Part shown: piece after piece, positions 1 to 9,534 of the stretch
How positions within the stretch are numbered: the first letter of the stretch is position 1
Layout of the letters: every line of letters begins with the position of its first letter
Source: Mucidula mucida
Taxonomy: Eukaryota > Basidiomycota > Agaricomycetes > Agaricales > Physalacriaceae
Length of the DNA stretch: 15,327 bases
Direction: 5' to 3'
Assembly (NCBI GenBank): GCA_015501055.1
Contig: JADNYV010000803.1
Location: 1 to 15,327, forward strand
The notes under the pieces: model-generated
The model's database searches: none
Seen by the model: only the letters and a program-made list of their open reading frames with translations
Told to the model about the DNA's origin: nothing
Position numbers and translations under genes: made by a program

Positions 1-1659
1 CCAGACGGAATCTTCGGTTTCTGAAGAAAATCTGTCGTCAAGAAGATGTTCAGTAGTTAACTGTCTGTTGCATTCGTAGGTTTTCTGACTTTCCCCTCTT
101 TTAATCCAAAGTACAGTAACCGATATCCTTGACTCCCTCATCCATCTGACTAGATCTAGTTCACATCGATTCGATGCACATTATGATAGGACAACCGCCA
201 TCGTACGAGTCTCATTTGATGAAGAAACGGCGGAAGCCCAACCAATCTGGTAGGGAACCGTTTTGTTTTCATGGAGAGGACTCATCCATCGCACTTGAAT
301 GCATCGGGGATCCAAGTATTCGGTTTGAAGGTGACGGACTCGAATTCGCATGTCCGTTAAACCTAACAGCGCTCTTGCAGTTCTACATATGCGGCTGTAT
401 CTATCTGTAGATGATTCCAATAATGCAAGATGCAGCCAGTGCCAGTCACTTGGGAAAATGGCAGACGAGAGGTCACCGTCCTGAAAAACTACACGCGACA
501 AACGGCATAGCCAGGCTCGGAGGATCCGTGTATCATTGCGGAGTACTCAGAAAAGGATTTCCCCGATATCCCGCATGTCACTCTTGATGCAGCGAATCAA
601 ATATTCTGGGCTGTATAGAACGCTGTGCGCGGCGGCTTCCATATAGTCTCTGTTCACCACCGTGGTAGGGTCTGGTTCATCGTTGACGAACTTCTCAGAG
701 ACGCCGGGATTATTTTATGGGTTGGTGGTTTCGAACCTTCGTTGGCCGAAGGGCTCTCATAGATATGTGAAACAAAGACTCTTTTTTCTGCTTCCTTATG
801 GGCCCTTCATACACTTTGATTACATTCCAAGAGCTAGCTTCTCGAGCCTCATCCGAGAAGTATACCGCGCAACTTTCGGTCAGACGTTATTTCTGGGGAT
901 TCTATAAATCGCTGTGTATACCCAAATGACAAATCCATTTCGATAATATTGATGTATCCTCCTTGCTCGTCTACCTTGGTGGAGACACTCCCTTTCGAAG
1001 CCTCCTACCTCGCGGCTCACACCCGGGGAGCACAATCTGAAAGGGAGTATGGGGCTTACAGCGCACAAAGCCAGGATACTGTACGATGCATTATTTGGCA
1101 TAAGAATGGAAGAAAAGTCGAAATAACGCTATAGACCGGTAAGAAATGACGGAGCTCACTCTGCAGACAACAACTTACTTTGGACTGATGAGCCGCCGAA
1201 TGGTGAAGAAAGAAACGTGCTACTGATGGTAGGGTTGTGGTAGGATGTATTGGACCAACCCCGCAGCGCGCCACTATGATTGACTCTCGCGCTATTGTGA
1301 GAGCTATATCAGCGGCGTAGAACGCAACAATTCAGCAAGTAGTTGAAGGGCTAATCGATGTTTGTTATCAACGTCTCACATGAATTGCTGACGATATAAG
1401 CATTAGGCCAATCTGGACCCTGCCGACGTATTCACGGTGACGGTCATTGGTTCAGTCGGCAGACGACAGCCTAGACGAGTCTGGTATCATGGGGTACGTG
1501 AAGGACGCCCACGACATGGGAGGAGGATCGATGATATAAGGACAAAATGGATTCAAGCTGCGTAATTGATACAAAGGCGTTCCATCCGACGACTGAGTAA
1601 AAAGCTGAGTACAAGGAACGGAAAAGTCAAAGGAACACGAACAAATCTTCATTGAACAT
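1..1659. other. Region without a recognisable intact gene
   Basis: No reading frame here gives a family I recognise, and I could not assemble a spliced model. Short protein-like stretches occur in several frames but are broken by stops; the best of these is listed separately at 89-762. There is no tRNA-like fold, no long repeat and no recognisable transposon protein. The right end of the stretch is the 3' flank of INH1, whose stop codon lies at 1662-1660 on the minus strand. Confidence 0.5.
89..762 (+). pseudogene. Possible decayed coding region, unidentified
   Basis: Frame 2 is open from 89 to 250 and gives a plausible globular sequence ending in a motif like DEETAEAQPIW before a TAG at 251. 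The reading then seems to continue in frame 1 from about 241 to 357 (with NRFVFMERTHPSH). Further on, frame 1 from 430 to 759 reads well (VPVTWENG, DFPDIPHVTLDAAN, RVWFIVDELLRDAGI) but is interrupted by TAG codons at 508 and 616 and ends at 760. Two in-frame stops and at least one frame change are what a relic gene would show. However, stop-free runs of 25-55 codons also arise by chance in DNA of this composition. I do not recognise the family, and unrecognised introns could explain some of the breaks. This is a weak call. Confidence 0.2.
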
Positions 1660-2126
1660 TTACTCTTTGCTGTTCTTGCCTTCAACTTTGGCTTGCTTTT
1701 CCTGCTACGTTGTGTGTTAGAGCTCTGGAGAATGACAAGCGGGATACTCACAACATCCTTCAAGGCGGCATCAAGGTCGGTCTGGGCCTTGAGCAGCTAA
1801 CAAGGATGTTAGTACAAGGAGAATGGGATAGCGGGCTACTACTCACGTTCTGCCTTAACTTCTCGAGCTGCGCAGCTTCATGCTGGCGAACAAAGGCGGC
1901 TGCGCTGCCCTCAGAGTCATATTATGTGCCAAATGAGGCCTACTTACCCTCCTGAGACCGTTCTTTTTCGCTGGAAAGTAGTCAGACCCCAATGAATCCG
2001 GTTGCTGCCGAGTATAACGCACGCAAAGCCCTTGGATTGGGCAACAGAGCCTTCCTTTACGCTGGAAGTAAAGCGCTTCTGAACAGCGAAACGAGAAAGA
2101 CGACGAGGAGCGGCGATTCTGAACAT
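1660..2126 (-). CDS. INH1: Mitochondrial F1F0-ATPase inhibitor (IF1 family)
   Basis: Small matrix protein of the IF1 family, which binds F1-ATPase and blocks ATP hydrolysis when the proton gradient collapses. The spliced model has five exons: 2126-2023, 1970-1948, 1899-1847, 1796-1752 and 1704-1660. The introns are 52, 48, 50 and 47 bp, all GT-AG. It encodes 89 residues, the usual size for fungal IF1. Residues 1 to about 22 form an Arg-rich presequence without acidic residues (MFRIAAPRRLSRFAVQKRF), as expected for matrix import. The core around residues 25-57 has the family pattern: GSVAQSKGFAEKERSQE, then FVRQHEAAQLEKLR. Residues 45-82 are heptad-like and charged, matching the helical C-terminal half that dimerises in known IF1 proteins. 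The last exon ends in a Lys/Glu-rich tail. It is divergent from ATP14. The first-exon ATG is the only start that gives a presequence. Confidence 0.88.
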
Positions 2127-2195
2127 GGTGGTCGGTGTGGAGAAACCGGAGCAGACTGTGTGTTATGTAACGTCACGCATCCTCCTTCCCCCGTC
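2127..2195. promoter_or_regulatory. Shared divergent promoter of INH1 and ATP14
   Basis: Only 69 bp separate the two start codons, so both 5' leaders and core promoters must fit here or overlap the neighbouring coding sequence. There is no TATA box. The segment contains TAACGTCA (2168-2175), which includes the ATF/CREB half-site CGTCA, and a pyrimidine-rich run (about 2179-2195) just before the ATP14 ATG, a common fungal initiator context. The role of these motifs is inferred, not shown. Confidence 0.6.
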
Positions 2196-2735
2196 ATGTC
2201 AACCATTTTGAGGCAGGCAGCCAGAACCGTGCGTGTCCCCGACGCAATATTCCCTCTACTTTTTCTGATTATCTGGGAATATCATAGGCAGTGCGCTCGC
2301 GCCCTTTTTCGTCGACCGCCGCTGCGCGCAAAGGTGCACTCGACTCTGCACCCCGCTGTTGCATATCCTGATCCCGAATACTCCCGCAGACCTCGTCCAG
2401 GATTTGTATCTCAAGGAACTAAAAGCATACAAGCCCACGCCCGCTGTGCGTTCTTTATTCCGAGTTTTCCCGCGCAGTTCACCCTAAATTCGTTGTAGAC
2501 TAAAGACGCTCATGTTGGCTTGGTCAAGACTTTCTCCGCGCCCATAGCCCCGCAGGCGCCTGCTTTGCCTTCCGACCTTGCCTCGGAATTGTCCGCCTAT
2601 GATGCGTCGGAGCCCACCCTTGCTGAGGTGCAGGCCGCGACGACCCTCTCGGAGACGGAGGTCGCTGGAGGAGCCAACGCGTATCTCGATTTCCTCGAGG
2701 CGGACCTCCCCAAACCAGAGGCTCATCACCACTAG
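2196..2735 (+). CDS. ATP14: ATP synthase subunit h, mitochondrial
   Basis: Subunit h (yeast Atp14, counterpart of animal F6) is a peripheral-stalk component of F1Fo-ATP synthase at the inner membrane. The spliced model has four exons: 2196-2228, 2288-2333, 2390-2445 and 2499-2735. Introns are 59, 56 and 53 bp with GTGCGT or GTGCAC donors and TAG/CAG acceptors. The product is 123 residues, normal for the family. Residues 1-25 form an Arg/Ser presequence (ILRQAARTAVRSRPFSS). The mature start, ARKDLVQDLYLKELKAYKP (residues 24-42), is the most recognisable part. It is followed by a Pro/Ala segment (FSAPIAPQAPALPSDL), LASELSAYDASEP (72-84), a gap-tolerant acidic stretch, and a conserved end, AYLDFLEADLPKPEA (106-120). 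Three terminal histidines close the protein. It is divergent from INH1, which regulates the same enzyme. Confidence 0.93.
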
Positions 2736-4071
2736 AGAAATGTGTTTTGACAAGAGAATATAATCTGCCCTGCGTTGATCACAGAATCCTCGATTGACAA
2801 TTTTGTTAGAACAAGCACGGCCTTCTCATGGTTAATTTATCCGATTCTATGTACATACGGCGCTGGTACACGGAGCGACGAATACTAGTGCGTATTTGGT
2901 TAACATTCCTCGATACAGCGTATTGTCGCAAATGCCCCCGTTGAAGGATTTTGAAGGCTAGTCAAAGCTAAGTTTTGGATTGGTCCTTACGGGCATCGCG
3001 ACAGACGACGTTGACAGATCAACTGAGAAATGCAATACTCAGGACCTTCCAAGAGGTTCCAGCGATGAAGATTCCTTGAGGGTCAACGATGTGTTGTGTA
3101 CTGGCAGGACCGGTGGAACTTATTCTCAGTCACAGGCAAGGTCATTTGAAAAGCGCACAATAGCATTCTTCACTTATGCGTGGAGATAGTTGAAGGGAAT
3201 GTGGTAACGGCGAATAGAGCCAATTGAGCGTCCCCCGCCTTTCCATGATCTCTCGAACGCTTCTTCTGGATCTCCTCTCACTACGTGTGTTAATATGGCT
3301 TCACCCGTACTAGGCGTCGACCTGAAGACGAATCTGACGGCAAAATAATACTTCACAATTCTCTGTACTCGTGGAATAACGTCTCGTCAGGTAAGAACCG
3401 TGGTTTGCTACGTCTAACATGGATACGGAGTACGTGGCGCAGTCTTATATGCTAGTTATGATTGAGCTTATGTACAAACAGGCCTAGCACGGTCTGAGTG
3501 CCGGCACCAAGCACAAGAGGCCTCGGCGTGGGGACGCGCAAGGGTTGAACAAATGTTTGCTATCGCTGGGCGATGGTCTGTTGTACACGTCGTGTTTGCC
3601 GAGATTATGGACGCGTTGTATGCCGCCCTTTTATACCTCCTGCGTTCTCTCAGTCTAACTTAGTCTTGGGCAATCATAGAATACGGCGTCTCATTCGCGA
3701 CTATAAAACGCGTTATATGTGTATAGCAACTCGTACACTTTGCCCTGCCCGATGGTGATGACAGAGTACTGATTAGTGGCTAGATACCGATACCAAGGGA
3801 GCCCAAAAATTGTGGCGAGGTGTATCTTTGGGAAGTGGGTGTTCGCGCATCGCCAGGATAGATGAAGTCACTAGAGGGTGAAATTATATACGTAGAGAAG
3901 GATTGCCGTTACTATATACATCCATTACGGTAGCTCTCCTTGCATTCAGAATTCCAGAGCTTTGCATCGGAGTTCGGCCCAGACTGATCACGTGACACTT
4001 CTGGATTCAAAAATTTGCCGCCATTCCTTCCTTCTGTATTGCCGACCTCATCGTCGCCGACGTTGAGCACG
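2736..4071. other. Region without a recognisable gene, between ATP14 and RPO41
   Basis: This 1.3 kb stretch contains only short frames, none resembling a known protein and most lacking an ATG. The left end must carry the ATP14 3' end and the right end the RPO41 promoter and leader. Apart from the E-box at 3988-3995 I see no repeat, RNA gene or transposon signature. Confidence 0.5.
3988..3995. promoter_or_regulatory. Palindromic E-box (TCACGTGA) upstream of RPO41
   Basis: The palindrome TCACGTGA, in the context ATCACGTGAC, lies 76 bp before the RPO41 start codon. It matches the consensus RTCACRTG bound by Cbf1-type bHLH factors in yeasts. In several yeasts Cbf1 sites are enriched upstream of respiratory and mitochondrial genes, so the position makes sense, but use of the site is inferred. 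Confidence 0.45.
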
Positions 4072-7000
4072 ATGTTTATTCGCGCCGCTCACCGGGCAGA
4101 GACGACTTGGCTGTCGTCTCGGCAGGGCCTTTGTCGTCCTGCGCGCCTCTATTCTACCCCCACAAAACGGAACAATGCTGCTGGTGTTGCCCAGGCAGTC
4201 TCTCTCGAAGAACTTCCGTCGAACATGTACACGCCGTCCGTCTCATCACAGAACATGGAGGGCTATCTACGGCGGCGGCCGGCCTACACTTTATTGCCTT
4301 CATTACGCCCACACGACAGCAGCTCGACCGTGAATGTCGAGTGGTACGGCGACACGGAATCCCAGGACCAGCTTGCCATCATGGACGCATGTCTGCACGA
4401 CCTGTACGACGTGCACCGTGCCGAGACCATATTTGAAAACCTGCGCGCGTCGAAAGCCAACACTCTTTTGGAGGTTCGGATTTATAATGCGTTTCTCGAA
4501 GCATACCTGCAAATGGCGCAGAGGGAGCCGCAGACGGCTGAAGTATGGCTGGGAAAGATGTGGGACCTCTACGGGGCCTTGGAGTCAGGCAAGGCGCACC
4601 TAGCACCCACCGCGAGCACATATGCCCTCATGATCCTGTCTCTACTGCGGTACGCTATTGCTTTACTTGATTCCTCGTAGCTTACATTTCTGTGCAGGAC
4701 ACCGCCTGAACTGCAGTCGCTTTGTCCTTTCACTTACAAAGAATTGCTCTCCCGGATAACTGTTCGTGAATATGACATCAAGCGGGTCGTATCAGACCGT
4801 GTCATTAGCAACGAGGACGGCCCTCAGCTCATCAAAGAGCTTTCACGCGCTGCTGTGCAGTTAAACCTGCCTACTCTTGTCGCTGAACTCGGTGAGACAC
4901 ACGCAATGGCCACCGTTCAACCAGACATCCTCGACACCATTCCCGAAGTTAGGCCAGTCTTAAAAGACGTTGTAACAGTGAGCCCGAACAATGTCACTTT
5001 ATATCCTAGTACTCAACCTTACTGTAGAAATCGGAGGACGGCACAGTGGAAACGACTACCAAAGAAATTCCCTTCAATCTCGACAATCTGCGTCGCCATC
5101 TCTCGCAGATAAACTTTGCACGTCGCGTTCTTCCGGACGATCTCGCAGCACGACAGAAGCTACTCGAAGAGTCTGTTTACGACGTCGCCGTCGAACGTCT
5201 CGAGCACGAAGCCGCAGTTTTGAATAGCATTGGTGTCGGCAGCTCCTTCGGAAGGGATATTAGGCAATGGATGTGGGACTGGCATACCAAGCTCAAGGTC
5301 CGTTTAGAGGAAGAGGTCAAAAATATACAAAAGTTGGAGGCCCTTCCTGCCAAAAAGGGTAAAAAGACTCGCTCCAACGACCTCTCGCAATACCTCGTCC
5401 TCGTGCGCCCGGAACGTCTGTCGCTCATCACCATAATGGAAATTATGCGTTTACAAGGGAGCGGAGGTGTGTCTCAGGGTATGAAGACGACGCGAGCACT
5501 GGTTGGTATCGGCAGGGCAATTGAGGCAGAGTACAAGGCGCAGATGTGCAAGAAGAACAATATTGCGCTGCCGCCTCTGAAACATTCAGCGGAACCTGGC
5601 TACTTTTCGGGTTTGGGCTACACAAATTTGTTAGAGCGACGGGTTGTCGCCGCTAGACACATCATGGACAGCGAGGCATGGACTTCGAACTGGACACAGG
5701 TTACACGGTCACAGGTTGGCGGATTGGTTATAGATTGTTTAATGGACGTGGCCAAAGTCGTTCGGACGGCTATGGATAAGAAGACTGGCGAAGTTATGTA
5801 CGTTTTGTCGTTTGTCGTCATCTTGACTTCGACTCATTGTTGTTCCAGTTCGGAAGAGCAACCAGCTTTTTACCATACGTATGAACATCAACGGGGCCAG
5901 AAATTGGGCGTTATCCGGTTTAACCAGGTACTTGCGGAAGCCATGGCCAAGGACAACTTGCGGACGACATTACATCCTCGGCATCTGCCCATGTTGGTAC
6001 CGCCCCGACCATGGGTTGGACCGGAATCCGGAGGGTACTATTACAACAAGTGTATGTTTTTTGCTGTTCCTGTAATGAATCATGTTTGCTTACTCCCATG
6101 TTCGCAGCATCTGCTATGCGATATAAGGAGTCTGTGGAACAGGCGAGCTATCTGAGACATGCGTCCGATATGGGCAACGTCGAGCTCATCTACGCCGGCT
6201 TGGACGTCCTTGGTTCCACGCCCTGGGTCATCAACCAAAAGATCTTTGACGTAGTTCTGGAAGTCTGGAACAGTGGCGAAGGATTGGGAAAACTCCCTCC
6301 GGCCGTGTACCCTTCACCCGAGCCCATTTTGCCTCCTGATGCTAGTCCAAAGGAAAAAGCGCTTTACCTGTACAAGCTCAAGGCGCATAGCCAGGAGAAG
6401 GCGAACAACCATTCAAAGAGGTGCAATGTCAACTATAAGATTGAAATTGCACGTTCGGTAAGCTTCTGTCGTCTTCAACTCTACGTCGACTTTGCGTTGA
6501 CTTTGATTTTAGTTATTGGGCGACAAACTTTTCCAGCCGCATAACTTGGATTTCCGTGGGCGTGCCTATCCTATACCGCCGCATCTTAATCACATTGGAG
6601 ACGATCTCAGTCGTGGATTATTGAAATTTGCTGAGAGGAAGCCTCTGGGAGAACGCGGCCTGCGATGGCTCAAGATCCACCTTGCCAATTTGTACGGTTA
6701 TGATAAAGCGAACTTTGACGAGCGTGTACAGTTCGTCGAGGAGCGTCTGGACGAAATTTTCGATAGCGCCACTGCACCTCTGACTGTACGGGCTCTTTCA
6801 CTCGTTGTGTACGTCTCTCTCACATTCTTCATACAGGGACGAGGTTGGTGGCAAAAGGCCGATGATCCATGGCAATGTCTTGCGACTTGCTTCGAGTTAC
6901 ATGAAGCTCTGACGTCTCCCGATCCGCTCGCATACGCATCTTCTCAGCCAGTGCATCAGGATGGAACCTGTAACGGACTGCAGCATTATGCCGCTCTCGG

Positions 7001-8513
7001 TGGTGACTCGCGCGGTGCACAACAGGTTAACCTTGCCGCTGGCGAACGGCCTTCCGATGTCTACACCTACGTCGCCAACATGGTGGAATCCCAGATCCTC
7101 AAGGACGTCGAGCTCGGAAACCCAGCCGCCGCCATGCTGCAGAACAAGGTGTCGAGGAAGGTTGTCAAGCAGACGGTCATGACGACGGTTTATGGTGTCA
7201 CATACATTGGTGCTCGTGAGCAGATTGAGAAGCAGATCAGGGCTATTGAGGAGTTCAAGGATTCGGACAGCTGGATGTTGTCCTCTTACTTGGCCAAATC
7301 TGTGAGCATTATTGCTCGATTGGAAGACGCTGTTCTGACGATTAACTTGTCCTCTTTCTTCAGGTCTTGGGCTGTATCGGTGATCTTTTCAGTGGCGCCA
7401 AGGACATTCAGAATTGGTTGACTCTGTCTGCTCGCTTGATTGCGCGTGCTATTCCCGAGGAGCGACTTCCTGAGGCGTTGGATGAATTTAACCGATCGAA
7501 ACAGGTCAAGACGGAATATCTGCCGGTTGACAAGCTCAAGAAGGAACAGTTGACTTCGGTCGTTTGGACTACCCCGCTCGGTCTTCCTATCGTTCAGCCG
7601 TATAGGAAGACGAAGAGAAAGCAGGTTATGACCAAAGTGCAGACGGTGTATATTTCGGATCCAAACATGGCTTCGGAAGGTATGAATACATCCTCATTCG
7701 TTTAGAACGTTCATGCTGACGACATGCTAGTCAACTCCATGAAGCAAGCGTCTGCGTTCCCTCCCAATTTTATTCACAGTCTCGACGCGACCCACATGAT
7801 GCTCTCTGCGTTGGAGTGCCAGGTATGGATATTCTGAATTCCGTTTGGGTACAAAGCTGATTCCGTGTTTCAGACACAAGGATTAACGTTTGCTGCCGTG
7901 CATGATTCCTACTGGACCCACGCCTGCAACATTGATCAAATGTCTACCATCATTCGTGATACATTCATTGCCCTCCACTCTTCTGATGTCTTGGGTAAAC
8001 TGCGCGAAGAGGTCTGTTCTGTTATCTCCGTCTCCTTGTGTACTTCATCACTGACGATATGCCCAGTTCGTCGAGCGCTACAAGAACTACAAAATTCCCC
8101 TTATCGACATGAAAAGTGTTTCGTTGATCAAAGCTCTCAAGACTAGCGGCGTGCAAATGAGGGTGTCCAAGAAGCAGGCTGAAGAGCTTTCGTTGCTGGA
8201 ATCCATTTTGGTCATCGACGACAAGAAGACTGCTGTTACTGAGGTTGAGACGACCGAGGAAGACAAGCAGCAGATGCTCCAGGAGGTCAGGGGCCTGGAG
8301 GACTTTGACGAGGACTTCGACGTCGATGCAGAGTCTCTAGACAAGGAGGCTGCTGCTGAGCTAGCGAAGATGGAGAAGAAGAAGGACCAGGCCAAGGCGC
8401 AGTTGAAGCTCCTGGGCAAGTTCGTGACGCTCACCGACATCCTGCCACCCGTACCCAAAAAGGGAGACTTCCGCGTCGAGGCTATCAAGGCGTCGCAGTA
8501 TTTCTTCTCGTAA
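4072..8513 (+). CDS. RPO41: DNA-directed RNA polymerase, mitochondrial (T7-like)
   Basis: Single-subunit RNA polymerase that transcribes the mitochondrial genome. Eleven exons: 4072-4649, 4698-4977, 5028-5797, 5849-6051, 6108-6457, 6513-6785, 6837-7301, 7364-7679, 7731-7822, 7874-8011, 8067-8513. The ten introns are 48-62 bp and the frame stays consistent, giving 1303 residues, usual for fungal Rpo41. An Arg-rich import presequence comes first, followed by a PPR-like helical N-terminal domain (about residues 115-215). The T7-type catalytic core has all key residues: [12 protein letters not shown] with metal-binding D860, [13 protein letters not shown] with K929 and Y937, and [10 protein letters not shown] with metal-binding D1120. 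The end, [22 protein letters not shown] region, matches the conserved C-terminal foot. An acidic/Lys-rich insert (about 1188-1275) precedes it. The ATG at 4072 is the first in frame; the frame upstream has none. Confidence 0.95.
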
Positions 8514-8656
8514 CATTCCTCCTCATTTTTTCGTTTTACACTCACTCCTGCATCGCTATCTTATTGCATCCATCCTCCCCTCTTTATTGCTTGGTTTCCG
8601 TCGCATGCATTGCTTAATGTATCTATTACAATATCGTACGCAAGTAAATAGTAGAC

Positions 8657-8662
8657 AATAAA
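8657..8662 (+). terminator. Possible polyadenylation signal of RPO41
   Basis: An AATAAA hexamer lies about 144 bp after the RPO41 stop codon, in an A-rich stretch (ACAATAAAAACG). Fungal polyadenylation signals are loose, so this is only a candidate. Confidence 0.35.
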
Positions 8663-9490
8663 AACGTAGAAAAGGCGCCTAACTTTTGTGCGAATGAAGG
8701 CAGCTGTCTTTCAAAGTGATTTTGACCAGATGTAGACCCTGTTGGATCGATCGGGCATCGGTTTACGGTTACTGTCAACTTCGACTACCTTGAAGACCTC
8801 ACAATCAAACAAGAGGGCACTCCCTTTGCACTTCTTTGACTGCATCAATCCATACATTCGGGAACTGCCGCGATTCTCGAGGTTTTCAGCAGGTTTTCGA
8901 GCTGCTGTGGCGCGTGCATTCTCAAAATACTGCCTGCTCTAATCCTCAACGACACTCTCGTACATCGGGAATTTCCAAGGTTCTACCGTCGTCCTTCTGT
9001 TCACCGCCCGTCAATGTATACTTACTACGGGCGACGCGGCCATCTTTCTCACAGACTCGAGCATCAACCAGCTGAAAACTTACGGCATGGCTTAATGCAG
9101 TGTCATGTGTGCAGGAAAAGCTGGTTGTGCGTGGTCCTGGACACGATTAAAGAAGAGCGTTACCTAGGTTAAGCCGGACGAGTCACGAAAGTCAGAGATG
9201 GCTGCCAGGCACTACTACGGCATGAGGCACAGGCAGCGCTTACCAGCGGATCCCTTTTGGCAAGCTACTATCGTACTCGCGATTCTGCTACACGTTCGGA
9301 GGCAGAGTTCCTTGGACCAATGCACTCTGCATCATCGGGCCTCCCAGGAGTCGCTATCAATCCGGGACTAAGGTCAGCTCCCGTGGTCCCATCTCATCAT
9401 GATGGGAAGAAGGACTTTTGACATTGGATGAGAGAGATGTTCCATTGCCCCGTTTAAACTGCAAGGGTGCTGTGAAATTTCGGCATGCCT

Positions 9491-9500
9491 TATATATAAA
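9491..9500 (+). promoter_or_regulatory. TATA box of the DUF6534 gene
   Basis: TATATATAAA ends 34 bp before the ATG at 9535. The spacing implies a very short 5' leader or a start site close to the ATG. A second in-frame ATG follows at 9541. Confidence 0.55.
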
Positions 9501-9534
9501 GAGACATCGGTATCGAAAAACACTCGGCGCACCC

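Larger units (their letters stand above)
8514..9534. other. Region without a recognisable gene, between RPO41 and the DUF6534 gene
   Basis: The first part is the RPO41 3' flank, with an AATAAA at 8657-8662. Around 8770-8840 one frame reads VTVNFDYLEDLTIKQEGTPF and then stops; nearby frames continue for short distances to about 9075 without a full gene. I do not recognise it and cannot build a spliced model. The last 45 bp hold the TATA box of the downstream gene. Confidence 0.45.

Noticed and set aside
715..760. GGTTCGAAACC on the minus strand, resembling a tRNA B box
   Set aside because: The flanking bases do not form a T-arm stem and no acceptor or anticodon stem can be drawn.
1992..2498. 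A 168-codon unspliced plus-strand frame across ATP14
   Set aside because: It reads through ATP14 introns and antisense through INH1 exon 1. The spliced ATP14 model explains the region and matches the family throughout.
2484..2753. An 89-codon minus-strand frame opposite the last ATP14 exon
   Set aside because: It is the antisense shadow of a well-supported coding exon and has a low-complexity Arg/Gly composition.
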